Shown here piece by piece: positions 1 to 8,366 of a stretch of DNA of 49,625 nt. Positions within the stretch are counted from its first letter, which is position 1. Every line of letters begins with the position of its first letter. Position numbers and translations under genes: made by a program. Origin of the DNA: Clostridiales bacterium CHKCI006 (GTDB taxonomy: Bacteria; Bacillota_I; Bacilli_A; Erysipelotrichales; Coprobacillaceae); contig FCNA01000099.1 of NCBI GenBank assembly GCA_900018345.1, positions 1 to 49,625 of the forward strand, given 5' to 3'. The notes beneath the pieces were generated by a model that searched no databases, was not told the DNA's origin, and was given only the letters and a program-made list of their open reading frames with translations.

Positions 1-184
1 CCAATGGTTCGTTGGCCTTTTAAGATGATAACCAATCTAAAATAATTTGCGGTTCTTCTAAAACATTATTGAATAATCGGCTAATTTAAAGTGCGATTAC
101 CTGTACGGTAGAATCTGCGGTTCAACAATCAACGCCAGCAAAGAAGTGACTGTTTTTACCGATATCAATACCGATAGTTAACAT
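1..184 (-). pseudogene. IS110-family transposase N-terminal remnant
   Basis: Read on the minus strand from an ATG at 184, the sequence gives MLTIGIDIGKNSHFFAGVDC followed by a TGA at 122-124. This matches the opening beta strand and first acidic residue (GID.GK..H) of the RuvC-like DEDD transposases of the IS110 family. At the very window edge (about 1-30) a shifted frame reads RPTNHW, resembling the family's EPTGHYW block, so at least one stop and one frame change separate two recognisable pieces. The element is therefore dead or heavily decayed, and the rest lies outside the window. Family assignment rests on two short motifs only. Confidence 0.55.
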
Positions 185-436
185 AGAAACACAACCTTTC
201 AAAATAAGATACATGTGATGTGCAACCAACAGCCTTATTCAACAAAACCTGGTGCAAAATACGAATTCAAGACCCATCTAACTAATCACTGTTTGAGAAT
301 AAGGAGTGGTGAGTTCCTCCTTGAAGTAGTCAAAGCCACAGTGGGATAAAATACAAATCCACAATCACATATTCTGTAGTTTACAGGATATCGTCACCGT
401 AATCAACCACGGATAGAAGGTTGATAGAAAGGAGAA
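185..436. other. non-coding stretch upstream of IS110 remnant
   Basis: About 250 bases with no convincing open reading frame on either strand. It lies immediately 5' of the IS110-type start codon. In IS110-group elements the non-coding left end encodes the bridge RNA that guides recombination, so a relic of such an RNA could lie here. That is inference from element architecture; no fold was computed. Confidence 0.25.
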
Positions 437-482
437 GGTATACTGTAAGTGACCCCCTTAGATGGGACACTTATAATATACC
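437..482 (+). promoter_or_regulatory. promoter embedded in a 46-bp imperfect palindrome
   Basis: The arms 437-455 and 464-482 match at 16 of 19 positions when one is reverse-complemented (GGTATA, TAAGTG and CCC blocks pair). Within it are a -10 TATAAT at 472-477 and a weak -35 GTGACC at 449-454 with a 17-bp spacer, placing transcription start just before the PTS gene at 495. A palindrome covering both promoter hexamers is what an operator looks like. It could instead be two abutted insertion-sequence ends, since the arms resemble IS3-type termini. Confidence 0.45.
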
Positions 483-494
483 AGGGCGATAAAG

Positions 495-1799
495 ATGAGA
501 TTTATCGAAGAAAAATTTGTCCCACTGGCAGCCCGGATCGGATCACAAAAGCATCTGGTTGCCATTCGTGACAGCTTTGCCATGGTCATGCCGTTAACAA
601 TGGCAGGTGGTATTGCCGTACTGCTCAACAACTTTCAAAAGCTATTTAGAGAAGATGGACTGGATATTCCGTCTATCTACAATAGTTACACCGAATTTTT
701 AAACACTTCCGGTTTAGGGAAGCTCTTTGATGCCGTCAACAACGGTAGTAACAACATTCTGGCAATCCTCGTTGTTGCCTGCATTGCCTACTATCTGGCA
801 AAATCCAATAAAGGAAATGGCATGGCTTCAGCCATCATTGCCATGGGTGCTTATTTAGGCTTAGCCCCTATCATCACCGCTGTTGCTGAGGATGGTACCT
901 CAACCAACGGAATTGCTTCTTCTGTCTTTGGGGCAACAGGCCTCTTTGTCGGCATGCTGGTTGGTATTGCAGTCGGAGAAATTTTCCCACGTCTGGCTAG
1001 ACAAAAAGCCTTGATCATTACCATGCCTGATGGTGTTCCACCAGCTGTTGCAGCTGCTTTCACCAATATGTTGCCTGCCATCATCACTGTTTTCCTTATT
1101 TGTGGAGTCGGCATCTATATCGAAAAATTCACTCAGATGAATATCTGGGAACTCATCAACATGATCGTCGCCATGCCTTTGACCTCAGTATCTCAATCGG
1201 TTTGGACGGTTGTCATTGCGATGTTCTTGACAGGTCTCTTATGGACCTTCGGATTACATGGAGGAAACATCGTCTCCTCAGTCATCAATCCTGTCTTAAC
1301 ACCACTTGGCTTAGAGAACGTGGCTCAGTATGCAGCCGGCCAGGAACCTCAATATACGGTTGTTTCCGGTTTATGGAGCGGTTTTGCCTACCTTGGCGGT
1401 TCCGGTGGTACGATCGGTCTGCTGATTGCTATCCTGCTCTTCTCTAAATCCAAAGCTTCTCGAACTGTAGCACAATTATCTTTAGCTCCGGGGATCTTTG
1501 AAATCAATGAACCGGCTGTCTTTGGTGTACCGATCGTTATGAACCCTACTTATATGATCCCATTCGTTTTAGGTCCAGTTGTTCTTGGTGTCATCACTTA
1601 TTTCCTGATGGAAGGTGGTCTCTTAAGAAGACCTTGTATCCTGGCACCTTGGGTCACCCCACCAATCCTCTATGGTTTCCTTTGTACCGGTGGAGATATT
1701 CGTGGTGCCATCTGGAATGCCATCGCTGTCGTTTTCCTGACAATTCTCTATACGCCATTTGTCATGATTAACGATCGCATCCAAAATAAAACCGCATAG
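495..1799 (+). CDS. celB: PTS EIIC component, cellobiose/oligo-beta-glucoside type
   Basis: A 434-residue polytopic membrane protein of the lactose/cellobiose PTS EIIC family. It would form the sugar channel that translocates a disaccharide while EIIB phosphorylates it. The N-terminus (FIEEKFVPLAARIGSQKHLVAIRDSF) and the conserved NEPAVFGVPIVMNP block near residue 340, which lines the sugar site, are typical, and the length is close to the family's usual 420-450. No EIIA or EIIB gene lies beside it, so it must use partners encoded elsewhere. The Shine-Dalgarno is weak (AGGGCG). The ATG at 495 is the natural family start. A hairpin terminator follows directly, so it is transcribed alone. The exact sugar cannot be read from sequence. 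Confidence 0.88.
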   Translation: MRFIEEKFVPLAARIGSQKHLVAIRDSFAMVMPLTMAGGIAVLLNNFQKLFREDGLDIPSIYNSYTEFLNTSGLGKLFDAVNNGSNNILAILVVACIAYYLAKSNKGNGMASAIIAMGAYLGLAPIITAVAEDGTSTNGIASSVFGATGLFVGMLVGIAVGEIFPRLARQKALIITMPDGVPPAVAAAFTNMLPAIITVFLICGVGIYIEKFTQMNIWELINMIVAMPLTSVSQSVWTVVIAMFLTGLLWTFGLHGGNIVSSVINPVLTPLGLENVAQYAAGQEPQYTVVSGLWSGFAYLGGSGGTIGLLIAILLFSKSKASRTVAQLSLAPGIFEINEPAVFGVPIVMNPTYMIPFVLGPVVLGVITYFLMEGGLLRRPCILAPWVTPPILYGFLCTGGDIRGAIWNAIAVVFLTILYTPFVMINDRIQNKTA

Positions 1800-1805
1800 A
1801 AGCTA

Positions 1806-1843
1806 AGCTGCATCAATGAGAGATTCATTAATGCAGCTTTTTT
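1806..1843 (+). terminator. rho-independent terminator after PTS EIIC
   Basis: 14-bp arms at 1806-1819 and 1825-1838 (AGCTGCATCAATGA pairing with one mismatch) around a 5-nt loop, followed by TTTTT at 1839-1843. Confidence 0.85.
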
Positions 1844-1878
1844 CACATTAATTAGTAAAAAAAAATAAGATATCTCTT

Positions 1879-1907
1879 TAGACATATCCGGTTATTTTTG
1901 TTATGAT
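1879..1907 (+). promoter_or_regulatory. sigma-A-type promoter of the AraC-type regulator
   Basis: -35 TAGACA at 1879-1884, 17-bp spacer, -10 TATGAT at 1902-1907, 26 bases before the start codon at 1934. Confidence 0.6.
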
Positions 1908-1933
1908 ATTGAAGATTATTAAGGAGGATCAGT

Positions 1934-2827
1934 ATGTCTTACCAGCCACTCATTTTAAACACAGCCATTCATATTGACTGTATCTACACGATTCATTATT
2001 TTGAATACGCCAGTGACTTCACCTATAAAGGGGAGCGTCATGATTTTTGGGAGTTTTGCTATGTGGACAAGGGAGAAATCGAGGTCATGGCAGGAAAACA
2101 AACCTTCCTGCTCAAACAGGGCGAGGTCATTTTTCATGAGCCTAATGAATTTCATAGCTTAAAAGCCGCAAACAGGACCGCTCCCAATATTGCCGTTGTT
2201 TCTTTTGGCACCCATGATGCCGCCATGCGCTTTTTTGCTCAGCGCATCTTTACCATCGACAATGAAGAACGCTCCTTTTTAGCACATGTCATCAACGAAG
2301 CACGTCTCGTGCTGGATCACCCCCTCAATATCCCCGGACAAAGACGCCTCTATAAGAAAGAAAACATTCCTTTTGGCGCCGAGCAACTGACACAGATGTT
2401 TATCGAAATGTTTTTGCTCCATCTTCAACGCCGCATGCTGGACCCTGCCCTTCTGAAACTGAATCTCTCCACCCGTACCAAAGAAAATGCGGATGAATAT
2501 TATTTTGAAAGTCTGCTGAACTATCTTGAAGAGAATCTGGATCAGCGTTTGACCCTCAGTAAAATCGCGCATGACAATCTGATCAGCGTTTCGAAGCTTG
2601 AAAAGCTCTTCAAAGAGAAGACCCAAAAAGGTGTTATCGAATACTTTTCCATGCTGAAAATAGAAAAAGCCAAAGATATGATTCGTTTGCACCATGACAA
2701 CTTTACGCAGATCAGTGAAAAACTAGGTTACAATTCCATTCATTATTTTTCACGCCAATTTAAGAAAGTCACTGGTCTGACCCCCACTGAATATGCCTTA
2801 AGCATCCAGGCCTTAGAACCCAAATAG
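1934..2827 (+). CDS. AraC-family transcriptional regulator
   Basis: A 297-residue AraC-type regulator. Residues about 25-105 form a cupin-like sensor domain (WEFCYVDKGEIEV, LKQGEVIFHEPNEFHSL). Residues about 190-290 carry the two helix-turn-helix motifs, ending in LGYNSIHYFSRQFKKVTGLTPTEY, the family signature. AAGGAGG lies 8 bases before the ATG. It follows the PTS EIIC gene in the same orientation but has its own promoter after a terminator, so control of the PTS gene by this regulator is plausible but unproven. The ligand is likely a sugar or glycoside, inferred from family and neighbour only. Confidence 0.9.
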   Translation: MSYQPLILNTAIHIDCIYTIHYFEYASDFTYKGERHDFWEFCYVDKGEIEVMAGKQTFLLKQGEVIFHEPNEFHSLKAANRTAPNIAVVSFGTHDAAMRFFAQRIFTIDNEERSFLAHVINEARLVLDHPLNIPGQRRLYKKENIPFGAEQLTQMFIEMFLLHLQRRMLDPALLKLNLSTRTKENADEYYFESLLNYLEENLDQRLTLSKIAHDNLISVSKLEKLFKEKTQKGVIEYFSMLKIEKAKDMIRLHHDNFTQISEKLGYNSIHYFSRQFKKVTGLTPTEYALSIQALEPK

Positions 2828-3015
2828 ATAGTACAAACGAATGAATGACGTCTCATCGATAGTCTTATGCAACACCCGTCCTTCTTTGATCAGACTTTTC
2901 ATTTCCATATCCCTCATCAAAACCATCGAAGAAAATTTCCCGAAAGTATCAAATGTGAAGATATCTATCGGACTGTTTTCTTCCTTTTGTTTATATTGAA
3001 AAAAGCATTGACACC
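2813..3015 (-). other. possible decayed coding fragment
   Basis: On the minus strand an uninterrupted frame without a proper start reads protein-like sequence (SPIDIFTFDTFGKFSS, then KSLIKEGRVLHKTID) and stops at 2813-2815, inside the antisense of the AraC gene's 3' end. No ribosome site is seen. It may be the C-terminal end of a lost gene or a chance frame; I do not recognise the family. Confidence 0.2.
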
Positions 3016-3158
3016 GATTGAAATTACATTATAAAATAAGTTTAAGAAAACGATTACATTAATCATCGATGAACTATGAGACGATCCCGCTGCCGCTCAT
3101 CGCATTCTTTCATATCATCAACCCATTGCGTATTGATCAAAGGAAAGGAAGGCTGACT

Positions 3159-3395
3159 ATGAAGCAAAAGCAACCGACTGACACAACTCTCCAAAAAAGA
3201 CTCACTTCTTTAAAAGCGGTCATCTTTGGTTTCTTGTTGTTGATCATTCTCTATTTTCTCAATACCATCTTACTTATGGGACATCCGCTCGTACTGGGGA
3301 TCGCTGGTTTAGAAACGATAGTCATCATCTGTACCTATTTATGCATCCATGAGATCAATGAATTAAAAGCTGCAATCAATGAACTCAAAAAATAA
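3159..3395 (+). CDS. small two-helix membrane protein, unknown function
   Basis: 78 residues. The ATG at 3159 was chosen because AGGAAAGGAAGG lies just upstream; longer readings upstream lack a ribosome site. There are two hydrophobic segments (VIFGFLLLIILYFLNTIL and an LGIAGLETIVIICTYL stretch) separated by a short loop. The N-terminus is charged and the C-terminus (EINELKAAINELKK) is amphipathic and may form a coiled coil. No family is recognised. The -35/-10 region is unclear, though TTGACA occurs at about 3008 (in gcattgacacc). Confidence 0.6.
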   Translation: MKQKQPTDTTLQKRLTSLKAVIFGFLLLIILYFLNTILLMGHPLVLGIAGLETIVIICTYLCIHEINELKAAINELKK

Positions 3396-3953
3396 CAGCA
3401 ACAAACGCTGGCTAATACTTATGCCTAGCCCAATATCCCCTATCAAATCCATATCCTCTTGAAACACCATTTGACCACCATCTTTCAACCGACTGATTCT
3501 CTCTACGGAACAGTCGGTTGATTCATGTATATCAGCATACAAGCAACTCATTCAATAAAGACATAGTATACAGGTTGAACATATACCATTTGGAATAGAC
3601 ATATTCGCTAAGTGATCCATTTTTTGAATTTTTGGGTAGTCAAATCATCACTTTTTCCTTAATTAATGAAATAACTTCTGACATTATCTGGCCCATCAAA
3701 GCATTCAAAACAAATCCAATACGGAGTTACCTCTTTGATCATCGTAAGTTCTCTTTGTCACGAGCGACTCTGCGTGGAAAACTGACATATATGAATTTGC
3801 GTGTCATTCCTAATAGATGATGGACGCAATTATCCTATATGCACTTCTCCAAGTAGCCTTAGACCATGGATACCCCATTGATTTTCGTTCTCTACTTTTG
3901 TATTTTCAGTAATATGATTAAACCAACCAGATCTGAATCTTTTGCATAGCACG
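3396..3953. other. gene-poor stretch between convergent genes
   Basis: About 560 bases with only short shadow frames. The one structured element is a perfect 10-bp inverted repeat at 3486-3520. A minus-strand frame (3363-3551) reads LKDGGQMVFQEDMDLIGDIG, which looks protein-like but has no start signal. Near 3815-3905 a plus-strand frame reads MMDAIILYALLQVALDHGYP. Both may be debris of lost mobile genes. Confidence 0.3.
3486..3520. repeat. perfect 10-bp inverted repeat
   Basis: CAACCGACTG at 3486-3495 and CAGTCGGTTG at 3511-3520 around a 15-nt loop. No T tract follows on either strand, so it is not a canonical terminator; it may act as an RNA stem or protein site. Confidence 0.55.
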
Positions 3954-5567
3954 TCAATCATGAGAAAGATAATGGTTTTCTATGATAAACCGATCATCTT
4001 TGCTTGTGGGATCATCACATATTAGATGAAAATAGTCAGGAATGACATCATGGGTAATCACTATCATTACAGTCGTATTGGATAATGCTGCAATCTGATG
4101 CCAGACCCAGTGAGCTGTTTGATGATCCAGGGCAGCCGTTGGTTCGTCCAGGATCACGAGACTAGGATTTTTTTGAGCTACTTCGATCAAGAAGCGTGCC
4201 AATAATACCTTGCGCTTTTCACCTCCGGATAAGGAGGGATCCTGCCAATGGACGTACCGATCAAGATCAGGCAAACATAAGGCTTGTTTCAATGACATGA
4301 TCTGATCCTTATCATCACAGAAGAGATTCTCCCGAATGGTCCCTTCAAATAACGTCGCATCCTGTGCAAGATAACAGACCTTCTCACTAAGATAATTCAA
4401 GCGACCATCCTTGGAAAGGGCTTGATCATCTAAAAGCACCTCTCCCCGATGCATCGGATAAAGACCGGTAAGAAGCTTAGCGAAGGTGGATTTTCCCTGT
4501 CCGTTTTCACCGCTGATCACATGAATCGTTCCTTTTTGAAAAGTCATCTCTACATGCTCAAGGATATCTTTTTGTCCTTTATAGGCAAAGGACAGGTCTT
4601 TGACTGTTAATGTATGAAAGGAAGGCACTTGCCTTGCACTTGGCACATCAGGAAGAGAAGTATATTGCTTTACCAGATGATGATAGCTACGTGCCATTGC
4701 GCCCATCTGCATAAATTCGTTGATCCCTGATATTTCCTGACCGATGGATTCGCTGTATAAAAATAGAAGCTGCAAAGAAGAAAAGGAAACCGGCAGGATA
4801 TAAGATAATAATAATGCGGCACCTAAGCTGAATAGTTGGTCTAAAAAAATACCCGAGCGATCGACTAATTCCATCCCCGCCTCCACGCTGGCATACGCTT
4901 TTTGCATACAAAGATAAGCCTTCGCTTTCTGACAAAGCCAACCGCCTGCTTCTACTCCTTTCTGACGCACCAGGATTTCTTTTAATTTTTGCATATCATG
5001 CATGAAACATCCTAAAAAAGCATGATAGCCATCCGCCCGTTGTTGACTTCTACTTTCTAAAGAAGATGCCAATCGAAAGAGTGCCAATAGCCGCACTCCC
5101 TGAATCAAAGCGACCAGAATAGCCAGTATCATCTGGGTTTTATAGAGGATTCCCAACATCAACGCAACAGAGAGCACACTCACAAGCATATCCAGACCAC
5201 AGTAAAGATAATAACTGCAAAGTAGAAACGCATAGGAATGCAAGCTGCGATTGATCGTATCGCTCGAATAGGCTTGGACGGCAAGTACCTCTTTTTGCGT
5301 TATCTGCATGATGAGATCAGCTACGATGTCATTGGCCATTAAATTACAGGTTACATTCAAGATATAATCTTTCAAATATAACACGATGGGGATCAGGCCG
5401 GAATAAAGACACCAACCTAATGCCAGATCATTCATCTGGGCTGATGACATGTGATTCATAAACAACGGATAGCCAATCAACATAGCATTGGTCACTACTA
5501 ATAAAAGCACATAGCTTAAGACATACCCGATTTTTTGTCTAGCTGCATGCATAAACAGTTTAAACAT
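3954..5567 (-). CDS. ABC exporter half-transporter (membrane plus ATPase domain)
   Basis: 537 residues. An N-terminal membrane domain of about six helices (to about residue 300) is followed by an ATPase domain with Walker A GENGQGKSTFAK, the ABC signature LSGGEKRKVLLAR and Walker B LVILDEPTAALD. Half-transporters of this kind pump peptides, lipids or drugs outward as dimers. The start overlaps the 3' end of the upstream ABC gene by 8 bp, so the two are translationally coupled and probably form a heterodimer. The membrane part is divergent and gives no substrate. It is the last gene of the accessory block. Confidence 0.88.
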   Translation of the reverse strand: MFKLFMHAARQKIGYVLSYVLLLVVTNAMLIGYPLFMNHMSSAQMNDLALGWCLYSGLIPIVLYLKDYILNVTCNLMANDIVADLIMQITQKEVLAVQAYSSDTINRSLHSYAFLLCSYYLYCGLDMLVSVLSVALMLGILYKTQMILAILVALIQGVRLLALFRLASSLESRSQQRADGYHAFLGCFMHDMQKLKEILVRQKGVEAGGWLCQKAKAYLCMQKAYASVEAGMELVDRSGIFLDQLFSLGAALLLSYILPVSFSSLQLLFLYSESIGQEISGINEFMQMGAMARSYHHLVKQYTSLPDVPSARQVPSFHTLTVKDLSFAYKGQKDILEHVEMTFQKGTIHVISGENGQGKSTFAKLLTGLYPMHRGEVLLDDQALSKDGRLNYLSEKVCYLAQDATLFEGTIRENLFCDDKDQIMSLKQALCLPDLDRYVHWQDPSLSGGEKRKVLLARFLIEVAQKNPSLVILDEPTAALDHQTAHWVWHQIAALSNTTVMIVITHDVIPDYFHLICDDPTSKDDRFIIENHYLSHD

Positions 5568-7011
5568 TTTCCATTCTCACCTCCACAAAAGCAGGTTGAA
5601 CCAAAGCCTTGTCATGAGTAATGACAAGCACGATATTCTCATTTGCCAATAAATCAAGCTTTTCAACGAGTGCCTGTTTGGCCGTGGCATCCAAAGAGGC
5701 CGAGGGTTCATCAAGCAGGATCAATGCATGATGGATCATTGCGGGATCCAGTGCTTTAAGCAAATACTGCTGACGCTCGCCTCTGGACCATTCGATCTGT
5801 TCTGAAGGAACATCAATATATTCCAGTATGTCGCTTTCCTGATTCATGACAAATAGACAACGATTCCATAATGACGATAAGCGAATATTCTCTAACGGCT
5901 CACCATTAAGCAGAATCTTTCCTGACCATTCTGTCTCAAAGCCTAACAACGTGTTGAAGAAAGTAGTCTTTCCGATGCCATTCAAACCGACTAAACAATA
6001 GACCATGCCCGTTTCAAAATCTTGCGTCAGTGGTTTGGCTTTGGCGTAGCCAGACTGATAATCGATACAACGCAGTGAATGGATTGCATTGAGGATGACC
6101 TTTCCTTCCTGATGGTGCCATGTCAGCTTCGTCTCAAGTACCTCTCGAGCCACACGATAGGTCTGATACGCTAACAGACCCTCTTTTCCCTGCAGCAGTG
6201 CATCAAAAAATAGTTGTAGCAAGGAAATGGACAACAACCACTGGTTCTGATTTCTAAGAACAAATAATGCAATGAAGAGATAGCGTAAAAAGAGAGCCGC
6301 ATAGGATTCCAGCCCCTGCATTAAGGTCACCTGATTCCCTAAACACGTCACTGTATAACCTCTGTCACGCACCTTTTCTCTCACCCAGGCAAAACGATGA
6401 CCAAGCTGAATGGATTCCATGTTTTCCAGAAAAGACTGGCTGAAATCAAAATAATGTCCTTCTTCAATGACATAAGCCTGCCTCAATGTTTCAATCTTTT
6501 TTTCCATGAGCTTCATCAAACCTAGCATCCCAAAGACGGTTCCTAAAAGGACTACCGTCAAAAGTCCCTGTTCAGTCGCCAAAAGGATCAAAATGAGGCT
6601 CATCAATAAAACGGACTGAATGATGGAAGGAAAATGCTGGAAATAAAAGGTGGAAAGGACCTCGCTTTGATGGAGCAGGGTTTGCAGTTGGTCTGAAGCA
6701 TTTCTTCTATCCTCCACCGCCTCCCGACCATGCCATACACTCGCTTGAAAAACTTCCTGCAGTAAGGCAGTCTGACAGTGGGCCTTTAATTCAGTTTGCA
6801 GGCGCTGTTTTCCATAGAGACAGATTGCATAACCTACGACCAGTCCTAAACAAATGCCTAGTTCCATCCACTTACCATTCTCCATGACTAGCTGATTCAA
6901 CTGATATGAGATACCGATGGCTAGAAGTCCACTCAGCATAAAGGCCGATCCATACATCACAATGACAAGACGATGTTTTTTCAAAAACTGTCGATACCAT
7001 TTTTGAAGCAT
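5560..7011 (-). CDS. ABC exporter half-transporter with atypical signature motif
   Basis: 483 residues from the ATG at 7011, chosen because AGGAGG sits 8 bases upstream (a GTG at 7020 overlaps that site). The membrane domain is short and divergent. The ATPase domain has Walker A GLNGIGKTTFFN, Walker B HALILLDEPSASLD and a degenerate signature WSRGERQQYLL in place of LSGGQ. Asymmetric heterodimeric exporters often have one degenerate ATP site, which fits pairing with the overlapping downstream half-transporter. The ATPase domain is about 40 residues shorter than usual between Walker A and the signature. Substrate unknown. Confidence 0.85.
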   Translation of the reverse strand: MLQKWYRQFLKKHRLVIVMYGSAFMLSGLLAIGISYQLNQLVMENGKWMELGICLGLVVGYAICLYGKQRLQTELKAHCQTALLQEVFQASVWHGREAVEDRRNASDQLQTLLHQSEVLSTFYFQHFPSIIQSVLLMSLILILLATEQGLLTVVLLGTVFGMLGLMKLMEKKIETLRQAYVIEEGHYFDFSQSFLENMESIQLGHRFAWVREKVRDRGYTVTCLGNQVTLMQGLESYAALFLRYLFIALFVLRNQNQWLLSISLLQLFFDALLQGKEGLLAYQTYRVAREVLETKLTWHHQEGKVILNAIHSLRCIDYQSGYAKAKPLTQDFETGMVYCLVGLNGIGKTTFFNTLLGFETEWSGKILLNGEPLENIRLSSLWNRCLFVMNQESDILEYIDVPSEQIEWSRGERQQYLLKALDPAMIHHALILLDEPSASLDATAKQALVEKLDLLANENIVLVITHDKALVQPAFVEVRMENV

Positions 7012-7090
7012 TCGACTCACCTCCTGTATTCAGTATAGCGTAGAAGATCTTATTTTTGAGGATATTGCAGATAAAACAAAAAACGGACGT

Positions 7091-8332
7091 TTAACCATCC
7101 GTTGCGAAAAAATGTGCATATTTACGATAACATAAATAGAAATATTTATAAGATTCGGTTTGCTGGCAGAGTCTTGCCATTTCATCCCATAGGATGCGCC
7201 AAATACAAAAATCCAATGTTCCTTTTTCCAGACTGGCAAACACATCCTGATAGAGATACTTTAAGAGAAACTGTGGGGACTGGCCGGCATATTTCATTTG
7301 ATAATAATGATAAGCTAAATAGTAGGAGCTATCCCCGCTTTGCGTATCGAGGCTAAAATCGTTTTTTTCAATGGGCAGACCTAAGTTTTCTTTGCAGTGC
7401 ATATATAAAGGAAAAAAGCCAAGAAACTGATGGGGACCCAAATCGCGTAAAGTCAGCAGGACCTCGTAAGCCGCCTGTGTCTTCTGACTGGACCAGAGAA
7501 GCGGTGCCAGACAGCTTAGATAAGCAATATGATCGTCTAACGCTAAGCTATCCTCATCCACTGCCTGCAAGCGGGGCAGGAGTCGACTCTTGACATAGGC
7601 TGGATCGATGCGCCATAAAAGAAGGATCTGCAGCTGCAGACACGTCAGCCAGGCATGGCGATGCCCTGTACAAAACAAATCCTCCGTGAGATCCCCAATC
7701 CGTTGCATCACACCATAATGTTTGCCCTCATAATGATCCAGGATAAGCTGAATGAAACGGTTGGATAACGAATCATCCTGGTTTTGGCGTAAATAAGTAG
7801 TCAGGTGATGCGTCAGATCGGTATCAAGCTGGCTCATGACATTGATCTCATTCAAGGCAAAATAGAACGGCGTGTAGTCATCACGACCAAAAAGAGACAC
7901 CAGGGTAAATGCATCCCGCAAGGCTTCCAGATTCGAACCATCCTTTGCCAAAAGAAAAGCCATGAGGCGATGAAAGAGCAGATAATAATCGTTTTGATCT
8001 TCATAATACAGAAGTTCACGAAGATGTGCCTGCATTTGTGTTTTGGCGGTACTCTCCTCATAGATGCATAGATCTTCCAATAACGAAAAGCAAGCTGTCA
8101 TTGCTTTTTCGGCGGCAGGATGCGTCACATACTTTAAATACCAGCGTTTGAGCAGCAATTCATAGAAATCATCATTTTTAACTTCCTCGCCATTTTCAAT
8201 CTTAATATAAGTACGCAAACTGCAGATGGGAACACCATGCTTGTCCAGGATAAAGGCCTGCTGTTTGAGGTTTAGATGTTGTCGCGTATATTTCAGCAAG
8301 GCACCGATCCTCTGTTTATCCTTATGTGCCAT
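7091..8332 (-). CDS. HTH regulator with long helical (TPR-like) C-terminus
   Basis: 413 residues. The first 60 hold an HTH_3/XRE-like domain (RIGALLKYTRQHLNLKQQAF, then RTYIKIENGEE). The remaining 350 are helical, acidic and leucine-rich, as in Rgg/PlcR-type peptide-sensing regulators, though no clear TPR consensus was matched by eye. GGGGGTGAG precedes the ATG at 8332. It sits between ABC transporter genes, all on the minus strand, so control of those genes is likely. If it belongs to the peptide-binding group, an exported signalling peptide would be the ligand. That step is inference. Confidence 0.7.
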   Translation of the reverse strand: MAHKDKQRIGALLKYTRQHLNLKQQAFILDKHGVPICSLRTYIKIENGEEVKNDDFYELLLKRWYLKYVTHPAAEKAMTACFSLLEDLCIYEESTAKTQMQAHLRELLYYEDQNDYYLLFHRLMAFLLAKDGSNLEALRDAFTLVSLFGRDDYTPFYFALNEINVMSQLDTDLTHHLTTYLRQNQDDSLSNRFIQLILDHYEGKHYGVMQRIGDLTEDLFCTGHRHAWLTCLQLQILLLWRIDPAYVKSRLLPRLQAVDEDSLALDDHIAYLSCLAPLLWSSQKTQAAYEVLLTLRDLGPHQFLGFFPLYMHCKENLGLPIEKNDFSLDTQSGDSSYYLAYHYYQMKYAGQSPQFLLKYLYQDVFASLEKGTLDFCIWRILWDEMARLCQQTESYKYFYLCYRKYAHFFATDG

Positions 8333-8366
8333 CTTCGCTCACCCCCATTGACTTTATTTTAAGCCA

